Shown piece by piece: positions 27,476-36,702 of a DNA stretch of 64,000 bases. This DNA is from Sphingomonas sp. PAMC26645. Lineage in GTDB: Bacteria > Pseudomonadota > Alphaproteobacteria > Sphingomonadales > Sphingomonadaceae. The stretch's first letter is position 1. Every line of letters begins with the position of its first letter. The position numbers and the translations under genes were made by a program. The notes under the pieces were generated by a model that worked only from the letters and a program-made list of their open reading frames with translations, made no database searches and was not told where the DNA came from. Where the stretch lies: positions 1,050,501-1,114,500 of the forward strand of contig NZ_CP039249.1 of the NCBI RefSeq assembly GCF_004795835.1, read 5' to 3'.

Positions 27476-28399
27476 ATGCGTAAGTCAATTCTTGTCGGCG
27501 TCTGCCTCGCGGCGCTGTTGCCCGCTGCCGTACAGGCACAAAATGTCGAGGGCCGCGTCGGCAAGCTCGAAAGCGAAATGCGCGCGGTCCAGCGCAAGGT
27601 GTTCCCCGGTGGCGCGGGCCAGATGCTCCAGCCTGAAGTCCGCGCGCCACAGAGCGAGCAGGGCCCCGGACCTGGCTCGCCCGCGACCAGCGCGCTCGCC
27701 GACGTGAACCAGCGCGTCACGTCGCTCGAACAGCAGATGACCTCGCTCACCGAGCAGATAGAGCAGAACCAGAACCGCACCCGCCAGTTGCAGGACGCGT
27801 TCGACAATTACCGCCGTTCGAACGACGCGCGGATGAAGACGATCGAGACCGGCCCTGCACCGATCGCGACGGGGGCGGGGGCCGGCGGTCCGATCGAATC
27901 CGATGACCAGTCGAGCGGTCCTTCGCGCCCGACGACGCGCCCCGAAGCGGCGAGCAAGCCCGGCGCTGCCACACCGACCAAGGTCTCGGTCGAGAAGCCC
28001 TCGACCGGCGATCCGGCGGAGGACGAGTATATGTACGGCTATCGCCTCTGGGCGGCCAAGCAATACCCGCAGGCCGAGGCCCAGCTGAAGAAGGTCGTCG
28101 CCGAATACCCGAAGAGCAAGCGCGCCAGCTATGCGCAGAACCTGCTCGGCCGGTCGTATCTCGACGAGGGCAAGCCGAGCCTCGCGTCGATGGCGTTCTA
28201 CGACAATTACAAGAAGATGCCCGAGGGTGAGCGCGCGCCGGACAGCCTGCTGTATCTCGGCCAGGCGCTGACCAAGCTCAACAAGCCCGCCGATGCCTGC
28301 AAGGTGTATGACGAGCTGAACGACGTCTACGGCGCCAAGATGGCGTCGGCGATGAAGGGGCAGGTTGCCGCCGGGCGCAGCGCGGCGAAGTGCAAGTAA
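27476..28399 (+). CDS. cpoB: Tol-Pal system coordinator CpoB (YbgF)
   Basis: A 307-residue periplasmic protein: signal peptide (MRKSILVGVCLAALLPAAVQAQ), a coiled-coil region (VEGRVGKLESEMRAVQRKV and a second block around residues 75-120, VTSLEQQMTSLTEQIEQNQN), a low-complexity linker, and C-terminal TPR repeats (YRLWAAKQYPQAEAQLKKV, LLGRSYLDEGKPSLASMAFYDN). CpoB ties wall synthesis to outer-membrane constriction. tolQRAB and pal are not in the window, unlike the usual gene order. Confidence 0.92.
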   Translation: MRKSILVGVCLAALLPAAVQAQNVEGRVGKLESEMRAVQRKVFPGGAGQMLQPEVRAPQSEQGPGPGSPATSALADVNQRVTSLEQQMTSLTEQIEQNQNRTRQLQDAFDNYRRSNDARMKTIETGPAPIATGAGAGGPIESDDQSSGPSRPTTRPEAASKPGAATPTKVSVEKPSTGDPAEDEYMYGYRLWAAKQYPQAEAQLKKVVAEYPKSKRASYAQNLLGRSYLDEGKPSLASMAFYDNYKKMPEGERAPDSLLYLGQALTKLNKPADACKVYDELNDVYGAKMASAMKGQVAAGRSAAKCK

Positions 28400-28455
28400 G
28401 GCATCTTCCAGTGCGCACGCGTACCTGCCTGTCCGTGATCTCACGTCGCACTTTA

Positions 28456-28562
28456 CCACCCCCCCGGCGGAGGCCGGGGCCCAATTGGCAAGGTCGTCGT
28501 AACGAAGGGCTACGCTTAGTCATCACCGTCCCCCAATTGGGCCCCGGCCTCCGCCGGGGTGG
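28456..28562. repeat. Palindromic element, family A copy 3 with paired arm change
   Basis: Lies between cpoB and tilS. Same layout as the other A copies, but both arms differ in step: left GGCGGAGGCC and right GGCCTCCGCC, where the others have GGCGAAGGCC and GGCCTTCGCC. Pairing is kept, which points to selection for the folded form or to copying between the arms. Confidence 0.85.
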
Positions 28563-28592
28563 TGACCGCTCGACCGTCAGGACTGTCTTCGC

Positions 28593-29558
28593 ATGACCGA
28601 AGAAGGACGCCGCTTCGCCGCCGACTTCGCGCGCGTCGCCAGCGACATCACCAACCCGCTGTTCGCCGTCTCCGGCGGCCCCGACAGCATGGCCATGCTC
28701 ACCCTAGCGCACGAAGCGCTCCCCACCGGCTTCACGGTCGCCAGCATCGACCACCGCCTCCGCCCCGAAGCGGTGGAAGAGTCCGCCATGGTCGCCGCGT
28801 ATTGCGCAACGCTCGGCATCGCCCACGCCACGCTCGCCCCCAGCGAACCGATCACCGGTGCCAGCATCCAGGCGCAGGCCCGCACCACGCGCTACGCCCT
28901 ACTCACCGACCACGCCCGCGCGATCGGGGCAGGGGCGCTCGTCACCGGTCACCACGCCGACGACCAAGCCGAAACCTTTCTCATGCGCGCCGCCCGCGGC
29001 TCCGGCCTTGCCGGCCTCGCCGGAGTCCGCGCCCGCACCGAAGTCCACGGCGTCACGGTTATCCGCCCCTTGCTCGACTGGCGCCGCGCCGAACTCCGCG
29101 CGATCGTCCGCCGTGCCGAAGTACCGTTCTTCGACGACCCCTCGAACCACGACGACCGCCACGATCGCACCCGCTTCCGCCGGTTGCTCGACCAGAACGA
29201 ATGGCTCGGCACGCCCAACCTCGCGCGCGCCGCAGCGGCGCTCGCCGAGACCGACACCGACGTCCGCGCGATGGTCGACTGGATCTGGACCGAACGCGCC
29301 AAGGTCGGCGGCGGCGAAGTGAAGCTCGCGGTCGAGAAGCTGCCCCGCGAAATCCTCCGCCGCCTCGCCCGCCGCGCGATCGGCACGGTCCGCACAGACG
29401 CCGGCATCGTCGCGCCCGAATGGACCGAAGCCGCGAACATCGAAAGCCTGCTCGACTCGTTGATGGCCGGCAAACGGACCACCCAAGCCGGGATCATCGC
29501 CAGCGTTCGCGGCGACGTCTGGCGCTTCCGCGAGGCACCACCGCGCAGAACCGCTTAG
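28593..29558 (+). CDS. tilS: tRNA(Ile)-lysidine synthase
   Basis: Converts the wobble cytidine of the tRNA(Ile) CAU anticodon to lysidine. The 321-residue protein has the PP-loop SGGPDSMAM near residue 27, ASIDHRLRPEAVEESA, VTGHHADDQAETFLMRAARGSG and DPSNHDDRHDRTRFRRLL, all TilS signatures. At 321 residues it lacks most of the C-terminal domain of longer TilS proteins, as is common in alphaproteobacteria. ftsH follows after 100 bases. Confidence 0.94.
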   Translation: MTEEGRRFAADFARVASDITNPLFAVSGGPDSMAMLTLAHEALPTGFTVASIDHRLRPEAVEESAMVAAYCATLGIAHATLAPSEPITGASIQAQARTTRYALLTDHARAIGAGALVTGHHADDQAETFLMRAARGSGLAGLAGVRARTEVHGVTVIRPLLDWRRAELRAIVRRAEVPFFDDPSNHDDRHDRTRFRRLLDQNEWLGTPNLARAAAALAETDTDVRAMVDWIWTERAKVGGGEVKLAVEKLPREILRRLARRAIGTVRTDAGIVAPEWTEAANIESLLDSLMAGKRTTQAGIIASVRGDVWRFREAPPRRTA

Positions 29559-29658
29559 CGCGCCCGTCCGTTCACACTGATCAACGCAAGTCGCGCGTTG
29601 TTCCATTGCCATTAACCCGCGCACGCTTATCTTGTGCGGTGAAAGGTATCGTGCACCC

Positions 29659-31647
29659 ATGAGCGACAACGACAACCGCGGTCAGAAGCCCCAGGGCCCC
29701 GGAAACGGCGGCCCGGAGAATGGCGGCGGCAATCCTTGGATGAAGAGCCTGTTGATCTGGGTCGGCATCCTGCTTGCGCTGGCGCTGTTCGTGACCATGT
29801 TCGACGGCCGCACGGCTGCGTCGGGTGGTAACACGATCGCCTATTCGGCGTTCCTCGACAAGGTCGACGAGGGCACCGTCAAGGACGTCAACATCTCACG
29901 CGATATGATCTCGGGGACGCTGTCCACCGGCGATAAGTTCAAGTCGTATCCGATTCCCGACTCGACGCTCGTGCCGAAGCTGCGTGAGAAGGGCGTCTCG
30001 ATCAGCGCGAAGCCCGAAGAGGGCCCGTCGATGCTGGCGCTGCTCCTCTATCAGTCGCTGCCGTTCCTGCTGTTCCTCGGCATCGCGTTCTTCGTGCTGA
30101 AGCAGATGCAGAAGAATTCGGGTTCGGGCGCGATGGGCTTCGGCAAGAGCCGCGCGAAGATGCTGACGCAGAAAGAAGGCAAGGTCACCTTCCAGGATGT
30201 CGCCGGCATCGACGAGGCTCGCGAAGAACTCGAGGAGATCGTCGAGTTCCTGAAGGACCCGACCAAGTTCGCACGCCTCGGCGGCAAGATCCCCAAGGGC
30301 GCCTTGCTGGTCGGTTCCCCCGGTACCGGCAAGACGCTGCTCGCTCGCGCGATCGCGGGTGAGGCCGGCGTGCCGTTCTTCACGATCTCGGGTTCCGATT
30401 TCGTCGAGATGTTCGTCGGCGTCGGCGCGAGCCGTGTCCGCGACATGTTCGAGCAGGCCAAGAAGTCCGCACCGTGCATCGTCTTCATCGACGAAATCGA
30501 TGCGGTCGGTCGTCACCGTGGCGCCGGTCTCGGCAACGGTAACGACGAGCGGGAGCAGACGCTGAACCAGTTGCTCGTCGAGATGGATGGCTTCGAGGCA
30601 AACGAAGGCATCATCATCATCGCTGCGACCAACCGTCCTGACGTGCTCGACCCCGCGCTGCTGCGTCCGGGCCGTTTCGATCGCCAGGTGACCGTGCCGC
30701 GGCCGGATATCGAGGGTCGCATCAAGATCCTCGAAGTCCACATGAAGAAGGTGCCGCTCGCACCCGACGTCGATGCACGCGTCATCGCACGCGGCACGCC
30801 CGGCTTCTCGGGTGCCGATCTCGCCAACCTCGTCAACGAGGCGGCGCTGCATGCGGCGCGCAAGGGCAAGCGCTTGGTGGCGATGGCCGAGTTCGAGGAG
30901 GCCAAGGACAAGGTCATGATGGGCGCAGAGCGTCGCAGCATGGTCATGACCGACGACGAGAAGCGGATGACCGCGTATCACGAGGCCGGCCATGCCGTCG
31001 TCGCGATGCACGAGGCTGCGTCGGATCCGATCCACAAGGCGACGATCATTCCGCGCGGTCGTGCGCTGGGCATGGTCATGCGTCTGCCGGAGCGTGACTC
31101 GTACAGTTATCACCGCGACAAGATGTACGCGAACCTCGCGGTCTCGATGGGCGGACGCGTCGCCGAGGAAGTCATCTTCGGCTACGACAAGGTTTCGAGC
31201 GGCGCCTCGGGCGACATCCAGTACGCCACGGGTCTGGCACGCGACATGGTCACGCGTTGGGGCATGTCGGACAAGGTTGGACCGCTGGAATACGGGGAGC
31301 CCGAGGGTGAGTCGTTCCTCGGCTACTCGTCGAGCCGTCCGTCGCGCATGTCGAACCAGACCGCGCAGCTGATCGACGACGAGATCAAGCGGATCGTCGA
31401 AGGCGGTCTCGACCGCGCCAAGCAGGTGCTGAGCGATCACGTCGACCAGCTTCACACTGTGGCCGGCGCGCTGCTCGAATTCGAGACACTGACCGGTGAC
31501 GAAATCAAGAAGCTGATCGCCGGCGAGGATCTCGATCGTCCGGATCCGGGTGCTAAGGCGTCGACCGTCCCGCGTGCGGGGACTTCGATCCCCAAGACCC
31601 GCCGTCCGTCGGGACCTTTCGGGACGCCAACCCCTTTGGGGGCGTGA
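29659..31647 (+). CDS. ftsH: ATP-dependent zinc metalloprotease FtsH
   Basis: A 662-residue membrane-anchored AAA+ protease for quality control and regulated proteolysis. After a Gly/Asn-rich start come two membrane helices (about 31-51 and 126-145) around a periplasmic domain, then Walker A GSPGTGKT from residue 219, Walker [13 protein letters not shown], the second region of homology [21 protein letters not shown], and the zinc site HEAGH (441-445). Walker A has Ser where many have Pro. The ATG at 29659 is preferred over an upstream frame extension. Confidence 0.97.
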   Translation: MSDNDNRGQKPQGPGNGGPENGGGNPWMKSLLIWVGILLALALFVTMFDGRTAASGGNTIAYSAFLDKVDEGTVKDVNISRDMISGTLSTGDKFKSYPIPDSTLVPKLREKGVSISAKPEEGPSMLALLLYQSLPFLLFLGIAFFVLKQMQKNSGSGAMGFGKSRAKMLTQKEGKVTFQDVAGIDEAREELEEIVEFLKDPTKFARLGGKIPKGALLVGSPGTGKTLLARAIAGEAGVPFFTISGSDFVEMFVGVGASRVRDMFEQAKKSAPCIVFIDEIDAVGRHRGAGLGNGNDEREQTLNQLLVEMDGFEANEGIIIIAATNRPDVLDPALLRPGRFDRQVTVPRPDIEGRIKILEVHMKKVPLAPDVDARVIARGTPGFSGADLANLVNEAALHAARKGKRLVAMAEFEEAKDKVMMGAERRSMVMTDDEKRMTAYHEAGHAVVAMHEAASDPIHKATIIPRGRALGMVMRLPERDSYSYHRDKMYANLAVSMGGRVAEEVIFGYDKVSSGASGDIQYATGLARDMVTRWGMSDKVGPLEYGEPEGESFLGYSSSRPSRMSNQTAQLIDDEIKRIVEGGLDRAKQVLSDHVDQLHTVAGALLEFETLTGDEIKKLIAGEDLDRPDPGAKASTVPRAGTSIPKTRRPSGPFGTPTPLGA

Positions 31648-31682
31648 TCCGGTTCACCGGACAGTCACTTAAGTAGCTCTAT

Positions 31683-31710
31683 GGGCGGTCTTTTCTCGGA
31701 AAGGCCGCCC
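31683..31710. promoter_or_regulatory. Hairpin abutting the start of the next gene
   Basis: GGGCGGTCTT faces AAGGCCGCCC (one G-T pair) around a loop of about 8 bases. The 3' arm ends directly at the ATG at 31711. It may be the ftsH terminator or a leader structure that hides the ribosome site of the small gene downstream. There is no T-run after it on the plus strand. Confidence 0.5.
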
Positions 31711-32088
31711 ATGTCGTATTCGCGTTCCAAGGCTGTAGTCGCTGCGCTACTGATGGTCGGCGCGGCAATGCCGGCAAGCGCGGCGATGACCGTCGGCACC
31801 TTCCTGGCCCGCGCCAACGCGCTGCGCGACCAGGGCCCGATGGCGCTCATGTCCCCCGACCTTCCCGCCCTGAAGGCCGAAGCCAAGGCGGCGACCAATC
31901 AGTTGAAGGCGGAACGCGCCGCCCGCGCCGCCGCTGGCAAGCCACCGATCGCCTGCGTTCCGGAAGGTGAGTCGGTCGGTATCATGGACATGCTCGACGG
32001 CCTCAACGAACTCCCCGCCAACTACCAGAAACGCCCCCTCAAGGACGGCTACGCCCGCGTCCTGGCGAACCTCTACCCCTGCCGCTGA
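31711..32088 (+). CDS. Small secreted protein of unknown function
   Basis: A 125-residue protein with a signal peptide (MSYSRSKAVVAALLMVGAAMPASA), an alanine- and lysine-rich helix (LPALKAEAKAATNQLKAERA) and a C-terminal part with two cysteines (82 and 124, IACVPEG and LYPCR) likely to form a disulfide. The end (MLDGLNELPANYQKRPLKDGYARVLANLYPC) vaguely recalls Rap1a/Tai-type domains, but I would not assign it. No ribosome site is visible because the hairpin occupies that place. Confidence 0.65.
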   Translation: MSYSRSKAVVAALLMVGAAMPASAAMTVGTFLARANALRDQGPMALMSPDLPALKAEAKAATNQLKAERAARAAAGKPPIACVPEGESVGIMDMLDGLNELPANYQKRPLKDGYARVLANLYPCR

Positions 32089-32123
32089 GGTGGCTGGGGG
32101 AGGTTGAAGAGGTCTTCTTTCAT

Positions 32124-32194
32124 CCGTGCGCCCTGAGCGAAGTCGAAGGGTATGCCCCGCACGCAGGTGCTTCGACTTCTCTCAGCACGAACGG
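32124..32194. repeat. Palindromic element, family H
   Basis: Arms around CCGTGCGCCCTGAGCGAAGT and CGACTTCTCTCAGCACGAACGG, imperfect, in the gap between two convergent genes. A fragment of the same type (GAGCCTGTCGAAGCAGC) is seen at about 4915-4931. It could terminate one or both genes. Confidence 0.65.
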
Positions 32195-32221
32195 GAGTTG
32201 GCAGGACCCGCTTAATAACAA

Positions 32222-33331
32222 TCAGTCCGTCAGCCCATGCAGTAACAGCAGCACGATAAACGCCAGCAAAACTGTGAACGCGAACGTCAACAGCGCCACC
32301 GTTCGCCAAGCCGCCGACCACTTCCGCAACTTATAAGCGCCCCGAAGCTGCGCGAACATATGGACTGGCGGCACGCACATCGCGGCCATCACGATCCAGC
32401 CCTCCGCGACGCCGATCACGCCCGCGATGATCAACACGATCGTCAGCAGCATCATGAACGCGAACGAATAGGTCACGAAGATCGCGTGGTCGTAGAGGTG
32501 ATGTTGGCGTCGCCAGAGGAAAAGAAGCGCCATGAACGGCACGGATAACGGAATTAGCCCCCAGCTGTATTTATACGCGCTGGTCTGCAGCTTGTAGAAC
32601 ATCAGGCCCGGATTGCCGTTCGCCTTGGCGATTCCGTGGTCCAGCCGTTCCCAGCCGGTCTTGAAATCGCCTAGGTCGACCAGCGTACCGTTGGCGCCGC
32701 CATTTTGCATATCGGCCGCGACCCCGAGTGCACGGACAGTGGTACGGAGCGCGCTCGCCTGCCGATCGAGAGTGGCAAGCTGTTCCCCCGAATATTTGGC
32801 GGGCGCACGCTTCGCAACCTCCTGCTGCGCCTCGACATTGTTCAGCGCGAGGCGAGCCCTGGCGGCCTCGTGTGCATAGTCGGACGTCTTGCCGGTGCGA
32901 TCGTCCCGGATGAAGTCCTTTGTCATTTCACCGCCGACCGCGCCGATCGTCGCGAACATCAGGAAGACGGTGAACAGGAACAGCGCCAGCGGCGACACGA
33001 ACCGCGCCCGCTCGCCATTGACGTACCGCCGCGTGAGTGCCCCCGGATGCAGCACCAGCAGCGGCAAGGTCCGCCATATCTTGCCTTCGAAATGGAAAAC
33101 CCCGTGCGCGATCTCATGCCCGATCCCGCCGAGCGAGCGGTGGACGTGCGCCGATTGCCCACATGCGTGACAATGCTCGCCCAGCAACCGCGTCCCGCAA
33201 TTCAGGCACAGCGCATCATCCAGGCCGTGGCCTGCAGCCGCGTGACGAGCTTCGCCCGCCTTCGGTTCGAATGCGTGCCCGACGACTGTACCCGTGGCGA
33301 TATCCGCCGTTGCTTCGATATCCCCGGTCAT
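32222..33331 (-). CDS. DUF3667 family membrane protein with zinc ribbon
   Basis: A 369-residue protein. The N-terminal half carries a CxxC pair typical of the family (CLNCGTRLLGEHCHACGQ), then HFEGKIWRTLPLLVLHPGALTRRYVNGERARFVSPLALFLF, the DUF3667 signature leading into the first membrane segment. Further membrane segments are in the C-terminal half, with a charged, helical loop between (about 145-220). Function unknown. It is divergent from proA with a 77-base gap. Confidence 0.85.
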   Translation of the reverse strand: MTGDIEATADIATGTVVGHAFEPKAGEARHAAAGHGLDDALCLNCGTRLLGEHCHACGQSAHVHRSLGGIGHEIAHGVFHFEGKIWRTLPLLVLHPGALTRRYVNGERARFVSPLALFLFTVFLMFATIGAVGGEMTKDFIRDDRTGKTSDYAHEAARARLALNNVEAQQEVAKRAPAKYSGEQLATLDRQASALRTTVRALGVAADMQNGGANGTLVDLGDFKTGWERLDHGIAKANGNPGLMFYKLQTSAYKYSWGLIPLSVPFMALLFLWRRQHHLYDHAIFVTYSFAFMMLLTIVLIIAGVIGVAEGWIVMAAMCVPPVHMFAQLRGAYKLRKWSAAWRTVALLTFAFTVLLAFIVLLLLHGLTD

Positions 33332-33408
33332 GCGTCCCCCTGCGATACCGGTAGCGTAACGAGTTCGCGACGTTGGCGCGAGGGGCTTCGCATGCTAACG
33401 CGCAGGCC

Positions 33409-34671
33409 ATGGCCGACGCAGAAAATCCGACCGAAATGATTGCCGAAATGGGCCGCCGCGCACGCTCCGCCGCGCTGGTGCTCGCGGCGATGCCATCCGA
33501 GCGGAAGGCTGCCGCCCTAACGTCGGCGGCGGAGTCGATCCGTGCGGCATCGTCCGAAATCGTTGCGGCGAACGCGGAAGACATGACGCGCGCGGCCGAG
33601 GCGGGTCTGTCGGGTGCGTTGCTCGATCGGTTGCGGCTCGACGAAGCGCGGGTCGCGGCGATGGCGGACGGGGTTGCAGCCGTGGCGGCGCTCTCCGATC
33701 CGGTAGGGCAGGTGATCGACTCGAGCGAGCGCCCGAACGGCCTCAAGCTCTCGCGCGTCCGCGTGCCGATCGGCGTGATCGGCATCATCTACGAGAGTCG
33801 TCCCAACGTCACTGCCGACGCCGCCGCGCTCTGCGTGATGGCCGGCAACGCAGCGATCCTGCGCGGCGGCTCGGAAGCGGTAAAGAGCAATCGCGCGATC
33901 CACGCGGCATTGGTCGCGGGGCTGAAGGCTGGCGGGGTGCCCATCGACGCGGTGCAACTCGTACCGACTACCGATCGCGCGGCGGTCGGCGCGATGTTGA
34001 AGGCGGACGGGATGATCGACCTGATCATTCCCCGCGGCGGCAAGAGCCTCGTGGCCCGTGTCCAGGCCGAAGCGCGCGTGCCCGTCCTCGCGCATCTCGA
34101 CGGTATCAATCACGTCTTCGTGCACGCATCGGCCGATCCGGCGATGGCCGAAGGCGTCGTCGTCGACGCGAAGATGCGCCGCACCGGTGTCTGTGGGTCG
34201 ATGGAAACGCTGCTGATCGACCGCGATTACGCCGACGCGGCGAACCTGATCCGAAGCCTCGCGGCAACCGGCTGCGAAGTCCGCGGCGACGCAAGCGCGC
34301 GCGCCCTCGTTTCCGAGATCGTCGCCGCCACGGCGGTCGATTGGGACTTAGAGTATCTCGACGCGATCGCCTCGGTAGCGGTCGTCGACGGACTTGAAGG
34401 CGCGGTAGCGCACATCGCCCGCCACGGCTCGCACCACACCGACGCGATCGTCGCCGAAGACGCCGCGGTCGCCGAGCGCTTTCTGACCGCAGTCGACAGC
34501 GCGATCGTCCTCTGGAACGCCTCCACCCAGTTCGCCGACGGCGGTGAATTCGGCCTAGGTGCGGAGATCGGCATCGCCACCGGCCGCCTCCATGCCCGCG
34601 GCCCGGTCGCGCTCGAAGGCCTCACCACCTACAAATGGATCGGCCGCGGCACCGGCCAGGTGCGCGGTTGA
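33409..34671 (+). CDS. proA: Glutamate-5-semialdehyde dehydrogenase (gamma-glutamyl phosphate reductase)
   Basis: Second step of proline synthesis, reducing glutamyl phosphate with NADPH. The 420-residue ALDH-fold enzyme has [40 protein letters not shown], the catalytic cysteine in [17 protein letters not shown] and the end [19 protein letters not shown]. Start is ATG 33409; longer reading begins before the family start. proB is not in the window. A toxin-antitoxin-like pair separates it from nadD, its usual neighbour. Confidence 0.95.
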   Translation: MADAENPTEMIAEMGRRARSAALVLAAMPSERKAAALTSAAESIRAASSEIVAANAEDMTRAAEAGLSGALLDRLRLDEARVAAMADGVAAVAALSDPVGQVIDSSERPNGLKLSRVRVPIGVIGIIYESRPNVTADAAALCVMAGNAAILRGGSEAVKSNRAIHAALVAGLKAGGVPIDAVQLVPTTDRAAVGAMLKADGMIDLIIPRGGKSLVARVQAEARVPVLAHLDGINHVFVHASADPAMAEGVVVDAKMRRTGVCGSMETLLIDRDYADAANLIRSLAATGCEVRGDASARALVSEIVAATAVDWDLEYLDAIASVAVVDGLEGAVAHIARHGSHHTDAIVAEDAAVAERFLTAVDSAIVLWNASTQFADGGEFGLGAEIGIATGRLHARGPVALEGLTTYKWIGRGTGQVRG

Positions 34672-34702
34672 TGTGGTTGCGTCGAAGGAGTAGCGTTTCG
34701 TC

Positions 34703-34963
34703 ATGAGCGCTTCCCTGCGAATTACGGCGGAACTCGATACCGACACGATGGCGATCGTCGACAGCTTGGCAGCGTCGAAAGGTATCACGGGTGCGGAGTT
34801 CGCGGCCGAGGCGATCAGGCGGGTCGCCGAAAGCGAAGCGGACTATCGCGCTTTCATTCAGGTCGGCATCGATGCCGCGGATCGGGGCGATGTCGTGCCC
34901 CATGAGCAGGTGATGGCCGAACTCGATCAGATGATCGAACGGCATCAAACTCGGTGCAGATAG
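34703..34963 (+). CDS. ParD/CopG-type antitoxin-like protein
   Basis: An 86-residue protein. The N-terminal strand and two helices (LRITAELDTDTMAIVDSLAASKGITGAEFAAEAIRRV) fit a ribbon-helix-helix DNA-binding domain, and the acidic C-terminal half (EVMAELDQMIERHQ-type helix) fits a toxin-binding tail. It overlaps the next gene by 10 bases, the usual antitoxin-toxin arrangement. By analogy it should bind ParE and repress its own promoter. The 31-base gap after proA suggests co-transcription with proA is also possible. Confidence 0.8.
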   Translation: MSASLRITAELDTDTMAIVDSLAASKGITGAEFAAEAIRRVAESEADYRAFIQVGIDAADRGDVVPHEQVMAELDQMIERHQTRCR

Positions 34964-35238
34964 ACTGGACGACGCCTGCGCTGGACGATTTGCGAGGTGT
35001 CGATGATTGGCTGACCGCCGAAGCCGATCCCGAATGGGCGCTGCGAATATTGGTCGCTATCCGCTTCAGGTCCAGGTTTCTCAAGAATTTTCCGCGAGGA
35101 GGACGCCCGCATCGCGACGGCTACCGTATCCTGCGCGTGTTCAATACGCCCTATCTCATCCGATATCGCTTAGTCGGCAATGCGGTGCAGGTCGTTCGGG
35201 TGTATCATGAACGTGAGAATTGGTTCATCGAGCCTTGA
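34954..35238 (+). CDS. ParE/RelE-superfamily toxin-like protein
   Basis: A 94-residue protein with the ParE layout: an N-terminal strand and helix pair (WTTPALDDLRGVDDWLTAEADPEWA), FPRGGRPHRDGYRILRVFNTPYLIRYRLVGNAVQVVRVYHERENW as the beta-sheet with the family-typical RxL and YxxR segments. ParE toxins poison DNA gyrase; that target is inferred. The start is GTG within the antitoxin gene, and its TGA overlaps the TTG start of nadD, so its translation may feed that of an essential gene. Confidence 0.82.
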   Translation: MQIDWTTPALDDLRGVDDWLTAEADPEWALRILVAIRFRSRFLKNFPRGGRPHRDGYRILRVFNTPYLIRYRLVGNAVQVVRVYHERENWFIEP

Positions 35239-35849
35239 CCCACGTCGGTATCCTTGGCGGGTCGTTCAATCCCGCCCACCGTGGCCACCGCGGTATCACG
35301 CTCGCAGCGATCGACGCGCTCGCGCTCGACGAGGCGTGGTGGCTGGTGTCTCCCGGCAACCCGCTCAAGGACGCGGCCAACGACATGGCGCCGCTCCCTG
35401 CGCGCCTCGCCTCCGCGCGGAAAATGGCGCGCCGTGCGCCCATACGTGCGACCGATCTCGAGGCGCGGCTCCACACCCGCTACACGCTCGACACGATCCG
35501 CAAGCTCAAGCGGCGCTACCCGAAAATCAGCTTCATCTGGCTGATGGGGGCGGACAATCTTGCCGACTTTCACCGGTGGAAGAACTGGCGGCAGATCGCC
35601 CGTGAGGTTCCGATTGCGGTAATCGCGCGTCCGGGATATGACGGGCGCGCCCTCGCGGCACCCGCGATGGGTTGGCTGCGGCGCTTCCAACGGCGCACAG
35701 ACCATGCGAAGAGCTGGACGACGTGGAGATTGCCGGCCCTCGTGCTGTTGCGCTTCCGACCCGACCCGACCTCCGCAACCGGCCTGCGTGCCAAAAATCC
35801 CGACTGGGCTCAGCACGTTGCTGGCTCGGTAGTCTTACCCAGGAGCTGA
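35235..35849 (+). CDS. nadD: Nicotinate-nucleotide adenylyltransferase
   Basis: Makes nicotinate adenine dinucleotide, an essential step of NAD synthesis. The 204-residue enzyme has the nucleotidyltransferase motif GGSFNPAHRGHRG, FIWLMGADNLADFHRWKNW, and SATGLRAKN as the second ATP-binding motif. The start is taken as TTG 35235, giving MTHVGILGGSF; it shares bases with the ParE stop (TTGA). A further TTG at 35220 would add five residues. rsfS follows after one base. Confidence 0.94.
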   Translation: MTHVGILGGSFNPAHRGHRGITLAAIDALALDEAWWLVSPGNPLKDAANDMAPLPARLASARKMARRAPIRATDLEARLHTRYTLDTIRKLKRRYPKISFIWLMGADNLADFHRWKNWRQIAREVPIAVIARPGYDGRALAAPAMGWLRRFQRRTDHAKSWTTWRLPALVLLRFRPDPTSATGLRAKNPDWAQHVAGSVVLPRS

Positions 35850-35850
35850 C

Positions 35851-36258
35851 TTGGCCACTTCCCCTACTGCCCCTCGCGCGACCGACCCCGAAGAGGTTGA
35901 GGCGCTGCATCGCCTGATCCTCGCGTCGCTCGACGACGACCAGGCGGTCGAGACCATCTCGATCCCGCTCGCGGGCAAGACCAGCATCGCCGATTACATG
36001 GTGATCGCCAGCGGTCGTTCGACCCGCCAGGTCGCCTCGATGGCGCAGAAGCTGGCTGAGCGGATCAAGGCCGAGTTTAAGCGTCCGGTGAAGATCGAAG
36101 GCCTGCCGACCGCCGACTGGGTACTGATCGACGCGACCGACGTCATCGTCCACCTGTTCCGCCCCGAAGTCCGCAGCTTCTACAATCTTGAGCGGATGTG
36201 GGCATTCGGCGACGCGCCGGCGCCATCGCCCGTGCCGACCTTCACCGACGAAGACTAG
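35851..36258 (+). CDS. rsfS: Ribosomal silencing factor RsfS
   Basis: Binds the L14 protein of the large subunit and blocks joining of subunits in poor conditions. The 135-residue product has LAGKTSIADYMVIASGRSTRQVASMA and DWVLIDATDVIVHLFRPEVRSFYNLERMW, the family signatures. The start is TTG 35851, backed by AGGAG five bases upstream. It stands in the common nadD-rsfS-rlmH order. Confidence 0.95.
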   Translation: MATSPTAPRATDPEEVEALHRLILASLDDDQAVETISIPLAGKTSIADYMVIASGRSTRQVASMAQKLAERIKAEFKRPVKIEGLPTADWVLIDATDVIVHLFRPEVRSFYNLERMWAFGDAPAPSPVPTFTDED

Positions 36259-36276
36259 ACCTCCGAGACGGCGGCG

Positions 36277-36699
36277 GTGCTGCTCCACATCGTCGCCCGC
36301 GGTCGGATCGGGCGCTCGCCCGAGGCCGACCTCGTCGACCGCTATCTGAAGAGGATCGTCTGGCCGACTAAGGTCAGCGAGCTCCCCGACACCGGCGGCA
36401 AGATTCCGCTCGTCGGCGAGCAGACCAGGCGTATCCTGCTCGACGAGAAGGGCGAAACGCTGTCGTCTACGCAGTTCGCGCAGAAGCTCGAGCGATGGCG
36501 CGACGACGGCGTCCGCGAGGCGCGGTTCATGATCGGCGCGGCCGACGGCTTCGACGACGCGGCGCGCGACGAGGCGGACCTGCTGTTCTCGTTCGGCCGC
36601 GCGACATGGCCGCATCTGCTCGCCCGCGCGATGCTTGCCGAACAGCTCTTCCGCGCCACCAGCATCCTTGCCAACCATCCCTATCACCGCGAAGGGTGA
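36277..36699 (+). CDS. rlmH: 23S rRNA (pseudouridine-1915-N3)-methyltransferase RlmH
   Basis: A small SPOUT-fold enzyme of 140 residues that methylates pseudouridine 1915 of 23S rRNA in the assembled ribosome. It has FMIGAADGFDDAARDEADLL, the knot segment, and SFGRATWPHLLARAMLAEQLFRATSILANHPYHRE at the end. The start is GTG. It is 18 bases after rsfS and 3 bases before the EnvC-like gene, so likely one operon. Confidence 0.95.
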   Translation: MLLHIVARGRIGRSPEADLVDRYLKRIVWPTKVSELPDTGGKIPLVGEQTRRILLDEKGETLSSTQFAQKLERWRDDGVREARFMIGAADGFDDAARDEADLLFSFGRATWPHLLARAMLAEQLFRATSILANHPYHREG

Positions 36700-36702
36700 T
36701 GC

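Noticed and set aside
28559-29662. A 367-codon Arg/Pro/His-rich frame overlapping tilS on the same strand
   Set aside because: tilS in the other frame has all its motifs; this frame is low complexity.
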